From contig NZ_JH636435.1 of assembly GCF_000255655.1 (NCBI RefSeq), positions 239,859 to 303,858 of the forward strand: DNA of 64,000 bases, in the 5' to 3' direction. Made by a program: the position numbers and the translations under genes. This document shows, piece by piece, positions 45,481-55,209 of this stretch (position 1 is its first letter; the number at the start of each line of letters is the position of its first letter). The notes under the pieces were generated by a model, which was not told the origin of the DNA, ran no database searches, and was given only the letters and a program-made list of their open reading frames with translations. This stretch comes from Schlesneria paludicola DSM 18645. GTDB taxonomy: Bacteria; Planctomycetota; Planctomycetia; Planctomycetales; Planctomycetaceae.

Positions 45481-45996
45481 TTATTGAGCCGTTGGTTCCT
45501 GGACTTGCGGATCGCGCAACCAACCCTCATTTTCAATCTTGAGATGCTCGATCAAGACGGCATTCGCATTCGCGTCGAAGTCCGACAAGGCTTGGAACTC
45601 CGAAACCCAGCATCGATAGACGGTGTAGCCGATCGCCTTGACGCCCTGTTCATTCAACACTTCGATATAGAGGTCGCGGCGAAATTTCTCCAGCGACATA
45701 TGCGCACCGGCGACGGTGCCCTGGGCCCAAACGAGGTTCGCCCACTCTTCAAATTCCGTATCGTGTGTGACCCCACGCTCCATGGTGATCGCTTCGAAGT
45801 TGGTCCTCCCAGGGCCCTTGAAACTATGGTTGTGAATCGCGCCGTCCCGATGCGAGACAACTTCGGTCGTACGCTTCAAGCCGCCGAGCTTGCTAACGCC
45901 TAGAACCGGAGCGGTTTTACCGACAAAATAAACACGGAACTTGAAGTTTTTATAAGGATCGAGGCGCTTCGTAATGCTGCCTGGAAACTGGGCCAT
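45481..45996 (-). CDS. eCIS inner tube protein (gp19-like)
   Basis: A 171-residue tube protein of the T4 gp19-like family: 'LDPYKNFKFRVYFVGK', 'VLGVSKLGGLKRTTEVVSHRDG', 'GRTNFEAITMERGVTHDTEFEEWANLVW' and 'RRDLYIEVLNEQG'. The ATG at 45996 has GGGAG upstream and begins the family homology; the frame extends further upstream but with unrelated sequence. It stacks as hexameric rings to form the injected needle. There is only one tube gene in this operon, whereas Afp has two tube paralogues. Confidence 0.92.
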   Translation of the reverse strand: MAQFPGSITKRLDPYKNFKFRVYFVGKTAPVLGVSKLGGLKRTTEVVSHRDGAIHNHSFKGPGRTNFEAITMERGVTHDTEFEEWANLVWAQGTVAGAHMSLEKFRRDLYIEVLNEQGVKAIGYTVYRCWVSEFQALSDFDANANAVLIEHLKIENEGWLRDPQVQEPTAQ

Positions 45997-46114
45997 GAAG
46001 GGCACTCCCAAGTGTGTTTGTTGGAGAATTGGAAGATCGGTGCGGTCGAAGGCCAGGTTTCGCGCCGCCCAGGAAATCGTGTGGACCAACTGAGATTCGA
46101 TCCAGCGAGTCCGA

Positions 46115-48163
46115 TCAACCTGTTGTGCCGACAATCTGCGACAATTGAATGACAACGAACTCGGCAGGCCGTAGCGGTGCGAATCCGACCTTGATCGTGA
46201 CAATTCCGAGATTCACGAAATTGTCCGGATTCGTCGTCTTGTCACAGTTGACATAGTAGGCCTGCTGTGGCGAGGTTCCCGCGAGTGCCCCGTTAAGAAA
46301 CAAGTTCTGCATGAAGGCGCCGACGTTCGCTCGAATCTGGGACCATAGAACTTCGCCATTTGGTTCGTGAACAACCCATTTCGTACCGCGGACCAGGCTC
46401 TCCTCGATGTAGAGGGCCAGGCGGCGTACTGGAACATATTTGTACTCGTCTGCGAGCGCGTCCGCACCACGCAAGGTGCGCGAGCCCCAAATGACTCGGC
46501 CATAAATCGGAAAGCCACGCAGGCAGTTGATCCCCACGGGGTTTAACTGTCCATGTTCGTCGTCTGTCAAGTCGTAGTCCAATCCGACTGTGCCGCCAAC
46601 CGATGCGTCAATGCCTGCTGGGGCTTTCCAAACCCCCCGCGAAACATCTGTTGCGGACATACGTCCCGCAATGATCCCGCAAGGGACGAATGCCTCAACG
46701 ACGCCATCGCGGACGGGATTCGATTGGGTCACGCGGGGGAAGTAAACCGCCGCATTTCTGGTCTCGGGACCATTGAGGTTGAGATCTGCCAGCCTAGTTG
46801 AAGGCGCATCGACCACAGCGGCCACATCCGATCCTGCCGCTTTCCAACTTAAAGGTGGATCGATAATGAGCATCGCGCGGCGTTTGACGCAGTAGTCCAG
46901 GGCGTCAGCTAGAATCGTTGTTTTAGGATCGATCTCCCCATCGATCGAATCCGGGGGAAGGCACATTAAGTTGAAGATGTCCACCCGTTGGAGGCGGGCT
47001 TTGAATTTGTAATCAACTGGAAGCAACTCCTGACCATTCCGCCCACCTTCGAATTGGCGTGCTGGCACTGCAGCTTCCATGGCTGCAAGTGCCGTTTTCA
47101 CGATCGTTTCTATTTCTGTGTCTTGTTTTTTTGCCTTGATGGCATCCGCGATGTCCGAGGCAACCTTGTCGGCGTCCTGAGCAATATCGGCGTCCGTTTT
47201 TCCAGCGAGAGTGGCTGCGATTGCAACTTTCGTCGCCGCACCGCTGACCTTTGGTAGCTGCGTGCTGAATTCTTCTCCGAGCATCGGACCAAATTTGGCC
47301 GTTGCGGCAGAATTCGCTACTCCCGCCATGAGTGCGATTCGCCTTCCAGTCTCGTCCAGCTCGAAAATCGGTAATGGATTCTTGTCGCTGAGCTTGGTGT
47401 TGTTCGCACTTAACAATTGAGATTCGGTACTTAGAACGCGATCAATTCGACGCGATGACTTCGAATCTTTTTTGAAGACGATATTCCGGATTGTTTCCAG
47501 TTGAAGTACCTGATAAATCGGTACTCCATTCTTGGAGTACAACGGCACGCGTTCCACAATCGTCAAATCAAAAAGGTCGCTGCTGTCTTCGACATGATAC
47601 CGCTTCTTCAGATTTCCATTGTCGTCAGACACTTGGACCAGCGCCTTGATCCACAGATGATTTCCCCAATTGCCATGGGATGAAGCGGTAAGATCCAGAG
47701 GTTCGGATTTGGTTGCCGCATTCGAGTCATCCTCAGCCGCGAGACTGATTTTCGCCGTCTCTGCCGTCACATTCTGAAGATTTTGGGCATCGCGCAGGTC
47801 CTTCTGCAACGCGGCATCATCTTCATGCCCAATCAACGCATCCTCGGCGGCCTTTACGGCGGCATTCAAGGTCGCGTTATTCGCTTCACTGTCGTACCGC
47901 ACCAACCGCACGATGACAGCTTGCGATCCGCCATTGAGGAAATAGTCTCGCACAGCAAAGGTTAACGGGTATTCAAGTGAAAGGCCGCCAAAGCGGCGCT
48001 CGAACTCATCAAAGCTGAAGACGGAAATTCCCGGCCCCGTGGTCGGTCCGCGGGTGGCACGACCGAGGAACGCGGTGACGGAGGTCGCGACTCCGACAAC
48101 AGTTCTCAGTCCGCTCGGAACCTCCTCCACATACACGCCAGGATAGGTCAACGCACTAGGCAT
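46115..48163 (-). CDS. eCIS contractile sheath protein
   Basis: A 682-residue sheath protein with the hallmark opening 'YPGVYVEEVPSGLRTVVGVATSVTAFLGRA' and 'FSFDEFERRFGGLS', and the conserved C-terminal domain ('RRLALYIEESLVRGTKWVVHEPNGEVLWSQIRANVGAFM', 'AYYVNCDKTTNPDN', 'VTIKVGFAPLRPAEFVVIQLSQI'). It is larger than many sheaths because of helical insertions around residues 105-160 and 310-390. The ATG at 48163 has AGAAGGAT upstream. It is the first gene of the operon and the only sheath gene, whereas Afp and PVC have several. Contraction drives the tube into the target. Confidence 0.95.
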   Translation of the reverse strand: MPSALTYPGVYVEEVPSGLRTVVGVATSVTAFLGRATRGPTTGPGISVFSFDEFERRFGGLSLEYPLTFAVRDYFLNGGSQAVIVRLVRYDSEANNATLNAAVKAAEDALIGHEDDAALQKDLRDAQNLQNVTAETAKISLAAEDDSNAATKSEPLDLTASSHGNWGNHLWIKALVQVSDDNGNLKKRYHVEDSSDLFDLTIVERVPLYSKNGVPIYQVLQLETIRNIVFKKDSKSSRRIDRVLSTESQLLSANNTKLSDKNPLPIFELDETGRRIALMAGVANSAATAKFGPMLGEEFSTQLPKVSGAATKVAIAATLAGKTDADIAQDADKVASDIADAIKAKKQDTEIETIVKTALAAMEAAVPARQFEGGRNGQELLPVDYKFKARLQRVDIFNLMCLPPDSIDGEIDPKTTILADALDYCVKRRAMLIIDPPLSWKAAGSDVAAVVDAPSTRLADLNLNGPETRNAAVYFPRVTQSNPVRDGVVEAFVPCGIIAGRMSATDVSRGVWKAPAGIDASVGGTVGLDYDLTDDEHGQLNPVGINCLRGFPIYGRVIWGSRTLRGADALADEYKYVPVRRLALYIEESLVRGTKWVVHEPNGEVLWSQIRANVGAFMQNLFLNGALAGTSPQQAYYVNCDKTTNPDNFVNLGIVTIKVGFAPLRPAEFVVIQLSQIVGTTG

Positions 48164-48478
48164 CCCAGTAATCCTTCTGCTGAGTGGCAAACTAGAACAC
48201 TGTCGATATTTTGCGGCTTTGGACGAGTGCGCCACCGCTCGATTAAGGCGATGCAAAAAACGGCGGTACATATAAACGAAGACGTTTCGCCGCGTATCAC
48301 TCCCATTTCAAGGTGCCAAGTGTATACTCATGTCGCTTGTAGTCAATGGTGGAGTGTTCGTTTTTATGCTATTGCAAAAAACAGCCCTGAAGGCTTGTAT
48401 CTCTGTGCACCAAAATGATGCGTCGCCCATTTACGGATGCGCCCTTCGTATTCCACGTGCCTTTGGCAGGGAGCTGTC
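48164..48478. promoter_or_regulatory. Divergent promoter region of the eCIS operon
   Basis: About 315 bases separate the sheath gene (minus) from the membrane protein gene (plus). Since the 19 eCIS genes run without a sizeable gap downstream, their main promoter must lie here. No clear sigma-factor consensus or operator repeat is visible. Confidence 0.5.
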
Positions 48479-49543
48479 ATGTCCAAATCAGAAGCGATTC
48501 GCCACCCACACCCGCGACGCGCGACGCAGTTTGATGCGTTTGATGACTCATATGGGCCGCGGCGTACAGATCCCCATCTCGCGGAATACGAAGGGCGTGG
48601 CACGCGAATTCCCAATGATTGGGATGATGGGTCTCAACGTCCGCCGTATCGGCCGAATTCAGACAGCCTGATTCGGCAAGAGGAAAACGAGGCGGAAGAT
48701 CCAATCAGCCCTCTCGAATTGCCTGAGCAGTCCAACCTCAACAGAATCGAACAACCTTCGAAGTGCGATCATGCAGCTCACGCGTTGCTGATGAAACGCA
48801 TCGGGATGATTCTGTTATTGATCGGCGTGCTCCTGGGAACCGGCTATGTCATCTGGCTCGCCGCCAGCAGACGGACTGGACGGCCGGTGATTCCCTCGGC
48901 CGATCATTCGATCAGGCGTTCGCTTGAAGAGATCGAATTTGCGGTCTATGAGATTTCGACGCGACTGCCACAACCGGCCGACATCGACGAGTTCAGAAAT
49001 GCGATATCGACGCAGATAAAGATCGTTCGCTCAGAAATCGATAAGTTGAATAGCGCCGTTGAATTGCTGGGAAAACCTTTATCGGCCCAGGATCTGAATC
49101 CAGTAGTCTCAAAGGCAGATGAAATCGGTTCAAAAGTCGATCTAATTTTTTTAGAACTTCAAAAGGCCTGCGAGAAATGGTCGCCGTGTCCCGAGAATAC
49201 GGCGGCGACTCCAATGTCGCTGGATTCAGTTTCGCCATTGTTGTCCCCCCTAGCAGAACGGTTGAATCGGCGGACTCCTGCAGACTACCGGGCTGTCGAT
49301 GAGGTGCTTACGGGACTGCGATTGCTTAATCCACAAGATGCAAGGATTTGGTACCTCTCAGCTCTCGCGCGCGGCTATCTCACAAATCAATTTGACACTG
49401 AAGAACTGAAAAATTGGACGAATTTTGGTGCACATCTCGAGCGCATGGGCCAGCCAACAAAGAAAGATGTCGACGACTCATTTGCACGGTTCAAATTGCC
49501 GCCTGACGCCATGCTCTGGCTTAGCCAGTTTCGTAAGGAGTGA
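48479..49543 (+). CDS. Single-pass membrane protein of unknown function
   Basis: A 354-residue protein: a hydrophilic, acidic, disordered N-terminal region of about 100 residues, one membrane segment at about 106-129 (IGMILLLIGVLLGTGYVIWLAAS), then a coiled-coil-like stretch (about 135-210) and a C-terminal helical domain ('DYRAVDEVLTGLRLLNPQDARIWYLSALARGYL') resembling a tetratricopeptide unit. The ATG at 48479 has AGGGAG upstream and is preferred to one 14 codons earlier. Divergent from the sheath gene and convergent with the Hsp70 operon. It could anchor a complex at the membrane, but no family is recognised. Confidence 0.6.
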   Translation: MSKSEAIRHPHPRRATQFDAFDDSYGPRRTDPHLAEYEGRGTRIPNDWDDGSQRPPYRPNSDSLIRQEENEAEDPISPLELPEQSNLNRIEQPSKCDHAAHALLMKRIGMILLLIGVLLGTGYVIWLAASRRTGRPVIPSADHSIRRSLEEIEFAVYEISTRLPQPADIDEFRNAISTQIKIVRSEIDKLNSAVELLGKPLSAQDLNPVVSKADEIGSKVDLIFLELQKACEKWSPCPENTAATPMSLDSVSPLLSPLAERLNRRTPADYRAVDEVLTGLRLLNPQDARIWYLSALARGYLTNQFDTEELKNWTNFGAHLERMGQPTKKDVDDSFARFKLPPDAMLWLSQFRKE

Positions 49544-50051
49544 AGTGGATGGCACTTTTCGGACCATCGGGGGTTCAATTTTGAGATTGCCTTCACCGAT
49601 CTACTGGGCGAGGGAGTAAGGACCAGTGTGTGCTGGTGTTCCTATGCCTGCACGGTAGGGAAGTTATCGTGACGTCTTCGCCCGCTGTCGATTGTGTCAA
49701 GGCGCTGGTGAGTCTCGTACCCACTGGCTACGGTTTTGCAAGCCGTAGCCATGCCGTGTAACAATCCGCGTCAATCAGTGAGTGTCGCTGCCAGGAGTTG
49801 AACTCGGTTTGAAGAAACGTCGTTGCGAAGCTCTCTCCACAACCGGTCGATGAATCACCACTCAAGCGGGGACGGTCCGCCGCTGTGCGTTCACCTCACC
49901 GAAGCAAACAAATTAATCGACACGTCATCCGCGTGGTTGACCAAACTTTTACCCTCGTTCTTTCGTGATGAGCGACGCGACGAATGCTCCGGGGTTTCGG
50001 CAAAGCCTTCCAACCACGGCTACACCATAATGGAGATACGGTCAATTGAAC
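49544..50051. other. Convergent intergenic stretch with a hairpin
   Basis: About 500 bases between two convergent genes. No gene was recognised. A perfect 9-bp inverted repeat (TGGCTACGG at 49725-49733, CCGTAGCCA at 49743-49751, loop of nine) is the only structure. It may act as a two-way terminator although no T-run follows. Confidence 0.45.
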
Positions 50052-51737
50052 TCAGACGACGACCTTTTGCGCGTCTGACAGGAGCATGAGGCCGTAGTCG
50101 CTTCTGACGAGCGCCGTCGCCAGGCTGATGTATCCGTATTCGTCCTCGCTGTCCTCAACGTTTGACAAGTGCGTGAGAAGCTGGCGATAGGGCAAGTAGG
50201 TCCGTGTCAGGAACTGCTGAAACTCCGGGCGCCAGATTTCCGAGTAACAGGCCCACGCCAGACGCAAACACCATCGCTCCCAAATGAGCGGAGAATAACG
50301 TCTATCCAGCATCCAGCCGCCCGCTCCTGTGACCAGCACGCTCACGGCCAAGGCCCATCCTCTGGCGGGTGAGTCTTTGTTGAAGAAGCAGACTAGCGAA
50401 AAATACAAAACCGCAAAAAAAGTGATATAGAACACTTTGCGACCGAGATAGGCCCCGGTCACGCTCCAGCGCAACTGCTCGCCGAGCAAGGTTCGACTGG
50501 TTTTCGATTCCAACTCGAGGAGCATCTGACGGACACTGGCCTTGCCCGCAGTGCGAGGGTCTTCTTCGAAAGTCTGCTCTGAGATTTCCGCATTGAGAAA
50601 TTGCCAGAGGGGAATGAACACGTCCACAGCGGGAGATTGCTCGTTGGGTGGAAAGGCCTCCAGCACATCCGTCGCCGATGTCGCAAGGTGAATCTGGCAG
50701 GCCAGAAACGCATTGCGTGCTTCCAGCGGCGATTTCGTGCAGTAGATCCGAATGGTGTGATCGATCAATTTTCGGATGGGATGGACTTCAACAAACTGCT
50801 CGCGGAGTTGAAGGTATTCACGCACGCGATACAAGACTTCGATTTCGTACTCAATCCCCGGTGGCAGCTCGTTGTGGTGTTTGTCGAGCAGTGAAAATGC
50901 GTTGGAAACCCACTTGTGATCGTCCGACCACATCGCCGCCTTCAGGAAATGGGCATAGAATGCCAGCTTGTGACCGAGGCGATAGTCGGAAAGATTGCTT
51001 TCACATTTCGTCAGGAGCTTACGGAACGTTTCAAATGGTTCATCACGAATGACCCGGTCCCATAAGGCCTCGGTCAGGGAGTAGAAACGGTCGTCAGGCA
51101 TCACGATGGAGATTGTGCTCAGCAGTTTCGGAATGTCCTCTGAACGAATCGGTCCCCGGATCGCGGCATACAGCATTTGATACAACGCGGGATCACGAGG
51201 AAACAGTTTTAGTCCGATCAGAATCCACCTGACAAACTCTTGCGAGTCTTTGTCCTGCGTGTCGTCGGACAAGACCGCCAGCGCATAGTAGTGAAACGGT
51301 TGCTTATCCTGCTGGCGTTGGAGTTCCTCGTACAATGCCTCTGGCGATTCGTTCGCCAATCGCTCATGAAGCGGAAGAGCCGGAGTTTGCGGTGTCCGTT
51401 TGCGCTGGCGCGCGGGTTGGACAGCGTTTCCTTCGCCCTGATCTTGAGCCTGAGCGGGAGCGGGGGGCGTTTGCTCTGGGGGGATCCACGTGTACTTTTG
51501 CAGGACGGACGTCAACGAGACCGACTCTGTGCCATACCGCAGTTGGCTGTCGAGTTGCTCATAGGCGGTTCGAATTTGCTGGAACTCTTGCGGATGCTTC
51601 TCCGGTTTAAACTGTTTGATGAACCGGAAGTAGGCGCGTTTCAAATCCGCCTGGGTATATCCTAGCTGCAGTTCGAAGAATTCCTCGGGTGAGTCTGGCA
51701 GCTTATCCCAACGGGGATCGAGGGGTGAACTGCTCAT
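50052..51737 (-). CDS. J-domain-like membrane protein lacking HPD
   Basis: A 561-residue protein. Residues about 15-65 resemble a J domain ('EEFFELQLGYTQADLKRAYFRFIKQF', then 'EFQQIRTAYEQLDSQLRYG'), but the catalytic HPD tripeptide is replaced by KPE. A Pro/Gln-rich linker and an all-helical, tetratricopeptide-like middle follow, then two membrane segments at about 434-452 and 461-476. The stop of the preceding gene overlaps its ATG (ATGA), and an Hsp70 gene is two genes upstream, so it is probably that chaperone's dedicated partner. Loss of HPD means it may recruit rather than stimulate the Hsp70. Confidence 0.75.
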   Translation of the reverse strand: MSSSPLDPRWDKLPDSPEEFFELQLGYTQADLKRAYFRFIKQFKPEKHPQEFQQIRTAYEQLDSQLRYGTESVSLTSVLQKYTWIPPEQTPPAPAQAQDQGEGNAVQPARQRKRTPQTPALPLHERLANESPEALYEELQRQQDKQPFHYYALAVLSDDTQDKDSQEFVRWILIGLKLFPRDPALYQMLYAAIRGPIRSEDIPKLLSTISIVMPDDRFYSLTEALWDRVIRDEPFETFRKLLTKCESNLSDYRLGHKLAFYAHFLKAAMWSDDHKWVSNAFSLLDKHHNELPPGIEYEIEVLYRVREYLQLREQFVEVHPIRKLIDHTIRIYCTKSPLEARNAFLACQIHLATSATDVLEAFPPNEQSPAVDVFIPLWQFLNAEISEQTFEEDPRTAGKASVRQMLLELESKTSRTLLGEQLRWSVTGAYLGRKVFYITFFAVLYFSLVCFFNKDSPARGWALAVSVLVTGAGGWMLDRRYSPLIWERWCLRLAWACYSEIWRPEFQQFLTRTYLPYRQLLTHLSNVEDSEDEYGYISLATALVRSDYGLMLLSDAQKVVV

Positions 51738-52462
51738 GATTGGCTCATCGCGTATCGAAGGAGACGCAATCCGATGACAATCGCGACCCAGCCAATCCAG
51801 CCAAATCCTTCAAAAGAAAATTCAAAGCCTGACCACGTCTGCCCGCCCGCAGATTTCGCGACTTTGGATTTCGTGCTTTTTGGTGGACGGTAGTGCGTGA
51901 TCGATTCCAACCAGTCCTGTTCCAATTCATAAACATCCGGCACGCGGCTTTTCAGCAATCGAACCATTCGAATGGCTTGCCCACGATTCTGCCGATCACG
52001 CAAACGTTTTCGAAATTTCTCTTTCACGCTCACAACGTCACGCGGCGAAGATACAAGCACCGTCTTCAAGGCCGTAAACAAACTCGAATCGAAGTCCTTG
52101 TGCCGCACCAGATCGGGAAATGTGTCCCGACTCGCCGCGGTGATTGAGAGCCGAGTTGCGGCATGCTTCAGATCGGGGAACGCTTTCAATTTCAGCCCGG
52201 CCAGTTTACTCCGCAGGGAGTCCAGCGGCATTTGCCAGAAATGCTCGCGGACGCGTTCGATGATGCGGGCAGCGGCAGCGCGTCGCTCTTCGAACTCTTC
52301 GCTGTCGCCGTCCATTTGACTCGCCGACGGAAGCGCCTTCAGCCCGAGATACTTGTTCCGCAACTCGACGATTTCGCCGGCCTGAAAAACGGGGTTCAGG
52401 CAGAGCGCACGTGTTAAATACCGCACGCGGCGTGAGTCCGAGTTAGAAGCGGAGGTATTCAT
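51734..52462 (-). CDS. Tail-anchored hypothetical protein in the Hsp70 operon
   Basis: A 242-residue, mostly helical, basic protein with one membrane segment close to the C-terminus ([18 protein letters not shown]). It overlaps both neighbours by four bases, between the Hsp70 gene and the J-like gene. No family recognised. Its position and C-terminal anchor suggest that it brings the Hsp70 system to the membrane. Confidence 0.65.
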   Translation of the reverse strand: MNTSASNSDSRRVRYLTRALCLNPVFQAGEIVELRNKYLGLKALPSASQMDGDSEEFEERRAAAARIIERVREHFWQMPLDSLRSKLAGLKLKAFPDLKHAATRLSITAASRDTFPDLVRHKDFDSSLFTALKTVLVSSPRDVVSVKEKFRKRLRDRQNRGQAIRMVRLLKSRVPDVYELEQDWLESITHYRPPKSTKSKVAKSAGGQTWSGFEFSFEGFGWIGWVAIVIGLRLLRYAMSQS

Positions 52463-54222
52463 GAGAGCTCGTTGTCGTCCTGATCTGCTTCCGCTTCGGG
52501 CGATTCGTACTCAATACCGAGACTGGAAAGCACGATCAGCAGCCCACTGCGTGCCACCTCGAACATTTCGCGGTCACCAGAAGACATGGCACGCTCGAAG
52601 GCATCGATCGCGCCCTCGAGTGATTCCCTCAGGTGTGGGCTGATTTCTCCCACAACGCGATCACAGAACAAGACCAACTGCTTGTTCTTGACGTCGTCCC
52701 GAGGATAGAACTTGAGTTTCCGCATCTTCTCCAATGCGGCGGCAATCTCTTTGGGGGTCAGATCGGCGGCGTGGTTCGTCAGCACGGTCTGAAACTTTCG
52801 GCCGGTCTCAGGGATGCAGGCCTCGACTTCGAGCAGACCATTTATGTCGTAAGTGAAGCGAACCAGAAATGGCTGGCCGGCGGGGCCTGGGGGGATTCCT
52901 TTGACGGACAACTCACCCAGTTTCAGGTTATCCTTGACCTTGCGCGCCTCACCTTGATAGACGTTAATCGTCACTTCCAACTGATTGGTCGCCACCGTCG
53001 AAAAAATTTGTTCTTTGGAAACGGGAATGGTGGTGTTCCGGTGAATGATGGGCGCGAAGTATCCCGGCTCCAAATAATTCCCGAACTCTTTCGCCAGTTC
53101 AACGCCAAGCGTAAACGGGCAGACGTCGGTCATGACCATGTCGCTGACGGCGGCGTTGTCAGAGATGAGAGCCGCCTGCACAGCCGCGCCAAGAGCCACA
53201 ACCTCATCAGGATTGAACTTCGCCAGCGGTTCCGCGGAAAGGAACTCGCGGACAAAATCGACGACGACGGGCATCCGTGTGGCTCCGCCGACCAGAATGA
53301 GATCGTCGATTTCCGTTGGATCAACTTGGCCGTCCCGCAGCACTTTTCCGATGGGCCCCTTCAAGCGATCAACGAGTGCCTTGGATGCTTTCGCAAACGC
53401 CTCACGCGTGACCAGGACCGAGACGGCTTTCTCATTGATCTCGCCGTCGTCATTGGGAATGCGAATGCGAGATTGAGGTGCGTCAAGAAGTTGCCGCTTC
53501 GCCCGTTCACATTCCTCATGAAGTCGAGCGACCAGCAGTGGGGTCTTCAACTCCGCTGTCTCATACTCCTTGCCGAGCTGCTTGAGCACCGTCGCGACCA
53601 GCCGATTGGTGAAATCTTCACCGCCCAGATGACTCTCCCCTGCCGTCGAGATGATCTCCAGGCCTCCTTCGAAGATCTCCATCAGCGTCACGTCAAACGT
53701 GCCGCCGCCCAGATCGATCACCATCAGCTTCTTCACCGCCTCGCGTTCGTGAAACCCGTAGGTAAGGGCGGCCGCGGTCGGCTCGTTGATGATTCGCCGC
53801 ACCTTCAACCCGGCCAGTTCGGCCGCCAGCTTCGTGGCCTTTCGCTGATGGTCGTTGAAATACGCGGGCACCGTGATCACAGCCTCTGTGACCGCTTCTT
53901 TCAAAAAGGCCTCGGCGTCATCTTTCAGCGATTTGAGGATCAGACTCGATAATTCCGGGGCACTGTAGTCGCGGCCCCCGAGACGGATTTTTCGGTTCGT
54001 CCCCATCCACCTTTTAAAACACCACGCACATTGGGCGGGGTGGGTCACACGAAGCTCTTTTGCCGGAAGCCCCACCAGCATGCTGCCGTCATCGAGCACG
54101 CCGACGACCGACGGAGTCAGCACACTTCCATGCACGTTGGGAATCAACTCGGGCTGACCGTCACGAAAGACGGCGCATAAGGAATTCGTCGTTCCCAAGT
54201 CAATTCCAATATCGAAGCCCAT
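52459..54222 (-). CDS. Hsp70/DnaK-family chaperone
   Basis: A 587-residue Hsp70. The ATPase domain shows '[15 protein letters not shown]', '[25 protein letters not shown]', '[16 protein letters not shown]', '[15 protein letters not shown]' and '[11 protein letters not shown]'. The substrate-binding part follows from about 370 ('[16 protein letters not shown]', '[27 protein letters not shown]'). It is about 50 residues shorter than housekeeping DnaK, with a short lid. No grpE is adjacent. It is the first gene of a three-gene coupled operon with a tail-anchored protein and an HPD-less J-like protein, so it is a specialised paralogue rather than the housekeeping dnaK. Confidence 0.92.
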   Translation of the reverse strand: MGFDIGIDLGTTNSLCAVFRDGQPELIPNVHGSVLTPSVVGVLDDGSMLVGLPAKELRVTHPAQCAWCFKRWMGTNRKIRLGGRDYSAPELSSLILKSLKDDAEAFLKEAVTEAVITVPAYFNDHQRKATKLAAELAGLKVRRIINEPTAAALTYGFHEREAVKKLMVIDLGGGTFDVTLMEIFEGGLEIISTAGESHLGGEDFTNRLVATVLKQLGKEYETAELKTPLLVARLHEECERAKRQLLDAPQSRIRIPNDDGEINEKAVSVLVTREAFAKASKALVDRLKGPIGKVLRDGQVDPTEIDDLILVGGATRMPVVVDFVREFLSAEPLAKFNPDEVVALGAAVQAALISDNAAVSDMVMTDVCPFTLGVELAKEFGNYLEPGYFAPIIHRNTTIPVSKEQIFSTVATNQLEVTINVYQGEARKVKDNLKLGELSVKGIPPGPAGQPFLVRFTYDINGLLEVEACIPETGRKFQTVLTNHAADLTPKEIAAALEKMRKLKFYPRDDVKNKQLVLFCDRVVGEISPHLRESLEGAIDAFERAMSSGDREMFEVARSGLLIVLSSLGIEYESPEAEADQDDNELS

Positions 54223-54612
54223 TCGACAAATCCTCGGCCTGCACGGAATTAGGTTGTGTGACGGTATAAGACGTGTCGTTGTATCACCGCATTTGAAACA
54301 GACATAGTATCCTGTCTTAGGATCAGTCTTTTGTCAAATACGATGCCGTGCTTGCCTCAAACCTTGGGGCGGCCGCGTTGGGGGGGGGGCTGAGGCGCCT
54401 CGACGGATATCACGTTCCATCTAGGCGAGACCTCCGCGCCCCAGGAAAATCTGTGCCCCCAGTTCGGACAAGCCGACGATTTCCAGGGTACGATCATGTG
54501 GCTGTTTGCGGAGAAACATGTTTACGAACGCGAGCGACTTGTCAGCGTGCCCCATTTCCGCCAATGCTTCGAGTCGCAGATGTGCTTTGCTGGCTGCTTT
54601 TTTTGAAATCCT

Positions 54613-54775
54613 TTCTCGAGTCGGGGCGACAAGACACCAATTGAACTTTTTTTCGCCGACACCCGCGGCTGGGAACCTGGGTTACTGGATCGCGTGAATG
54701 GCGTAACCGTTTTCATCGTATTGCATCGAATTCCGTCTGAAAGAGGCCAAGTGACTCGGCGATGCTGCTTGGGCG
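54613..54775 (+). repeat. DKTPIELF element, copy A (degenerate)
   Basis: The plus frame from 54616 reads SRGDKTPIELFFADTRGWEP and runs to a TGA near 54788. It shares GACAAGACACC and the GAACTTTTTT core with copies at 57977 and 60041. No start codon or ribosome-binding site is evident, so it is probably a decayed copy of a small gene or element. Confidence 0.5.
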
Positions 54776-54903
54776 TGGCGAACTTCTGAAATGCCTCATG
54801 AGGTCAGATGCTTGACCCGGTAGGGATTGGCCACTTGGTCGAGAAACGCGGGTTTTGCAGACCGTGGGGTTGTGGTGTGGCGGTTAGTGCGGAACGCACA
54901 TCT

Positions 54904-55001
54904 CAGCCTGTTGAAGTAACGGGGACTGGCTCCGATCAGATTAAAAAACGCCATGACATCGTGAGTGCCGAGGTGCCTTTCCCCCTGGCTTCAACAGGCT
55001 G
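54904..55001. repeat. REP-like extended palindrome
   Basis: CAGCCTGTTGAAG at 54904-54916 and CTTCAACAGGCTG at 54989-55001 are perfect 13-bp inverted repeats bounding about 72 bases. The interior also has complementary-looking GGGGACTGG and TTTCCCCCTGG blocks. This is the shape of an intergenic REP/BIME-type element that is mobilised by REP-associated transposases, two of which are encoded 7-9 kb away. Confidence 0.65.
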
Positions 55002-55209
55002 ATAGGGTCGCGATTGTGAAGGCAGTGTCATAGCATGGGAGCTAAGTTCGGTGTGGCATGAGACTTCAACCAGTGGTCCGTCGCAACTCGTTTGACATTC
55101 TTTTGACATTCTGATGTATCAAGGTTGGTAAGTTCATGCCGCACGGTCCAACGGCCGCAACGTGCTGCCGCACTTCGGCGATCGAACACCTGTTTTCCAG
55201 CGTGATCTA

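Larger units (their letters stand above)
54223..55209. other. Gene-poor stretch with repeat elements
   Basis: About 985 bases without a supported gene. It contains a run of ten G (54380-54389), one copy of the DKTPIELF element at 54628 and a REP-like palindrome at 54904-55001. The small frames here (for example 54348-54644) show no conserved content. Confidence 0.45.

Noticed and set aside
19839..48163. Prophage
   Set aside because: No capsid, portal, terminase, integrase or lysis gene; DUF4255, AAA ATPase and DUF4157 genes define an eCIS.
19839..48163. Type VI secretion system
   Set aside because: One sheath gene instead of TssB/TssC, and no TssJ, TssL, TssM or ClpV-type gene.
52633..53952. 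Long open frame (439 codons) antisense to the Hsp70 gene
   Set aside because: Long antisense frames are well known opposite Hsp70 genes; its product resembles no family, and the Hsp70 frame is certain.
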